From NCBI GenBank assembly GCA_016744555.1, contig JADGED010000117.1, positions 1 to 7,311 on the forward strand: a DNA stretch of 7,311 nucleotides. The letters run 5' to 3'. Numbering within the stretch: the first letter of the stretch is position 1; every line of letters begins with the position of its first letter. This stretch comes from Desulfuromonadaceae bacterium. Its GTDB lineage: Bacteria; Desulfobacterota; Desulfuromonadia; Desulfuromonadales; Geopsychrobacteraceae. Shown in pieces: positions 6,068 through 7,311 of the stretch. The position numbers and the translations under genes are program-made. The notes beneath the pieces were generated by a model. It worked only from the letters and a program-made list of their open reading frames with translations, ran no database searches and had not been told where the DNA came from.

Positions 6068-7180
6068 ATGAAAAAACAACTAATTATAGCTGGTGGCGGT
6101 CATGCGCACCTACTTACACTTGCAAACTTACATACATTTATTGCTGCTGGGTTTACTGTAAATGTAATTGCACCTTCAAAATATCACTACTATTCTGGCA
6201 TGGGACCAGGAATGCTCGGCAACAGTTATTCCCCAGAAAGTATTCGCTTCGCAACTAAAACTTTGGTTGAAAAAATGGGTGCTACATTTACCCTTGACTC
6301 CGTTACTAAAATTAACCCAATCAAACAACTGGTACACTTAGCTAGCGGGTCCGAAATAAAGTACGACATTCTTTCTTGTAACCTTGGCAGCCAAGTTTCC
6401 AATGATTTAACCAAGGGTGACCACAACGATGTGTTTCCAGTAAAGCCGATAGAGGGTCTATTACAAGCGAAACAACGGATAATCGAATTGGGAAAAATAA
6501 AGAAAATCACCGTAGGTATTGTTGGAGGGGGGCCATCTGCTATTGAAATTGCTGGCAACGTCTGGCGGCTTGCTCAAAAAGCGGAAATGAAGCAGATCGA
6601 CATTACCGTTTTTACCGGTAAACAGCTGCTGCCCCAGCAGCCAAAGAGAATGGGTAAACTAGCGCTAGAATCACTGCAAAAACGGGGGATTCAAATCAAT
6701 CAAGGCTGCAGAGTAAAGTCAGTTGAATCAGGAAGCATAGTCTTGAATGATAGCAAAGTTTATAAGGCAGATATTATTTTTGTTGCCACTGGCGTTAAGC
6801 CAAGTACCGTTTTTACCGATTCAAACATCTCGACAGGGCCAGATGGCGGCATGCAAGTAAACCAATACTTACAAAATCCAACCTACCCGACAATTTTCGG
6901 GGGTGGAGATTGCATTCATTTCAATAAGCAACCGCTAGACAAAGTTGGTGTTTATGCCGTGCGCCAAGGCCCTATTCTTTATCATAACCTGCTAGCAGCC
7001 ATGCAAGATGGTGAATTGAAACCATTTTCTCCAAATGACCATTATTTACAAATTCTCAATCTAGGCGACGGCACAGGGATTTTAAACAAGTGGTCCGTAG
7101 CTTGGAACGGTAGTGGAGCCTTTAGGGTTAAAGATTATATTGATCGTAAATTTGTGCAGAGATATCAGGTGGGCAGATAG
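6068..7180 (+). CDS. FAD-dependent pyridine nucleotide oxidoreductase, NDH-2/SelD-associated type
   Basis: This is a 370-residue soluble flavoprotein with two Rossmann dinucleotide folds. The FAD-binding fold starts at residue 4 with LIIAGGGHAHL; the GGGHAH form and the following 'YHYYSGMGPGMLG' resemble the oxidoreductase domain found alone or fused to selenide water dikinase (SelD), related to type II NADH dehydrogenases. The NAD(P)H fold has GIVGGGPSAIEIAG with G153, G155 and E160. ATGVKP, then FGGGDC with the FAD-contacting D281, complete the family pattern. There is no CxxC redox-active disulfide, so it is not a disulfide reductase. The electron acceptor (quinone or another) cannot be told; no SelD domain is attached and the length is complete. 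The ATG has no strong ribosome site. A divergent promoter region lies upstream, and a CRISPR array end lies 30 bases after the stop. Confidence 0.85.
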   Translation: MKKQLIIAGGGHAHLLTLANLHTFIAAGFTVNVIAPSKYHYYSGMGPGMLGNSYSPESIRFATKTLVEKMGATFTLDSVTKINPIKQLVHLASGSEIKYDILSCNLGSQVSNDLTKGDHNDVFPVKPIEGLLQAKQRIIELGKIKKITVGIVGGGPSAIEIAGNVWRLAQKAEMKQIDITVFTGKQLLPQQPKRMGKLALESLQKRGIQINQGCRVKSVESGSIVLNDSKVYKADIIFVATGVKPSTVFTDSNISTGPDGGMQVNQYLQNPTYPTIFGGGDCIHFNKQPLDKVGVYAVRQGPILYHNLLAAMQDGELKPFSPNDHYLQILNLGDGTGILNKWSVAWNGSGAFRVKDYIDRKFVQRYQVGR

Positions 7181-7193
7181 ATTATAATCTATC
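7176..7193. repeat. 18-bp perfect palindrome across the oxidoreductase stop codon
   Basis: GATAGATTATAATCTATC is its own reverse complement and includes the TAG stop at 7178-7180. As RNA it forms a 7-bp stem with a TATA loop. No T run follows on either strand. It lies between the gene and the end of the CRISPR array and might be a weak bidirectional transcript end or a protein site. Confidence 0.6.
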
Positions 7194-7209
7194 CATCCAT
7201 GAATATGTT

Positions 7210-7237
7210 TTGTTGAGTTAACTATCCGACAGTGAGC
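7210..7237 (-). repeat. Degenerate terminal type I-F CRISPR repeat
   Basis: This copy matches the 7270-7297 repeat at 21 of 28 positions. The loop region (GGATA) and most of the GTTCACTG end are kept, but the hairpin is broken: CTGTC faces GTTAA instead of CTGCC facing GGCAG. The 5' handle end reads CTCAACAA. Decay of the last repeat is usual at the leader-distal end and supports the minus-strand reading. Confidence 0.85.
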
Positions 7238-7269
7238 GCAGGGGTGGAGCAAGGTTCTATTGTCGTAAC

Positions 7270-7297
7270 TTTCTGAGCTGCCTATCCGGCAGTGAAC
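7270..7297 (-). repeat. Intact type I-F CRISPR repeat
   Basis: This 28-bp unit has the perfect 5-bp stem CTGCC/GGCAG with loop GGATA that Cas6f (Csy4) recognises in this family, and ends in the 8-base handle CTCAGAAA. Cleavage after the stem would yield standard I-F crRNA ends. Confidence 0.9.
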
Positions 7298-7311
7298 GTG
7301 TTGGCGGCAAT

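Larger units (their letters stand above)
7210..7311 (-). CRISPR. Leader-distal end of a type I-F CRISPR array (continues beyond the window)
   Basis: On the minus strand, 7297-7270 is a 28-bp repeat that starts GTTCACTGCC and ends CTCAGAAA. It has the stem CTGCC/GGCAG around GGATA and differs from the common type I-F repeat at about two positions. A second, diverged copy lies exactly 60 bp away at 7237-7210, leaving a 32-bp spacer at 7238-7269. The 28 + 32 period is that of type I-F (Csy) arrays. Bases 7298-7311 begin another spacer cut by the window end. By the known I-F crRNA layout (8-base 5' handle, here CTCAGAAA, and 20-base 3' hairpin) transcription runs right to left, so the leader and more repeats lie to the right. 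No cas gene is in the window, so activity cannot be judged. Confidence 0.88.

Noticed and set aside
6604..6818. 14-base direct repeat TACCGTTTTTACCG at 6604-6617 and 6805-6818
   Set aside because: Both copies encode TVFT in the same frame within the oxidoreductase, so shared codons explain them.

Overview
The window is a gene-dense bacterial chromosomal segment, moderately AT-rich by eye. Its gene set (a YcgR-type PilZ protein, a J-domain protein with MshEN-like repeats, an RdgC-family protein beginning MGFLATSASF, and a soluble multi-PAS hybrid histidine kinase) is what I would expect from a Desulfuromonadia-type (former deltaproteobacterial) genome. That placement is inferred from protein style, not shown. 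Six protein-coding genes are well supported: five on + and one on -. No tRNA, rRNA, transposase or integrase is visible.

Layout. At 58-762 is a PilZ protein, a predicted cyclic-di-GMP receptor. A 214-base gap follows, holding a possible terminator and a 19-bp palindrome overlapping a plausible -10 box. At 977-1816 and 1852-3015 is a likely two-gene operon: a J-domain protein whose C-terminus is four tandem ~29-residue MshEN-type repeats, then an RdgC-family DNA-binding protein. At 3111-5357 is a hybrid histidine kinase (PAS-PAS-PAS-HisKA-HATPase-REC). On the minus strand, convergent with it, 5386-5835 encodes a DUF1499 lipoprotein. After a divergent promoter region rich in small palindromes, 6068-7180 encodes a soluble FAD/NAD(P)H oxidoreductase of the NDH-2/SelD-associated type.

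The most important feature not given by open reading frames is at the right edge. Positions 7210-7311 are the leader-distal end of a type I-F CRISPR array on the minus strand: a near-consensus 28-bp repeat at 7270-7297, a 32-bp spacer, a degenerate terminal repeat exactly 60 bp away at 7210-7237, and 14 bases of a further spacer cut by the window end. The array must continue to the right; no cas gene is in the window.

How the genes fit together: the PilZ protein and the MshEN-type repeats both point to cyclic-di-GMP or type IV pilus/secretion-like signalling, but the repeats lack the expected arginine, so nucleotide binding by that protein is uncertain. The J-domain/RdgC pair suggests a chaperone module working with a DNA-binding recombination factor. 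Two long perfect inverted repeats lie inside coding sequence, at 4491-4515 and 5603-5642. They are not explained by the genes they sit in.
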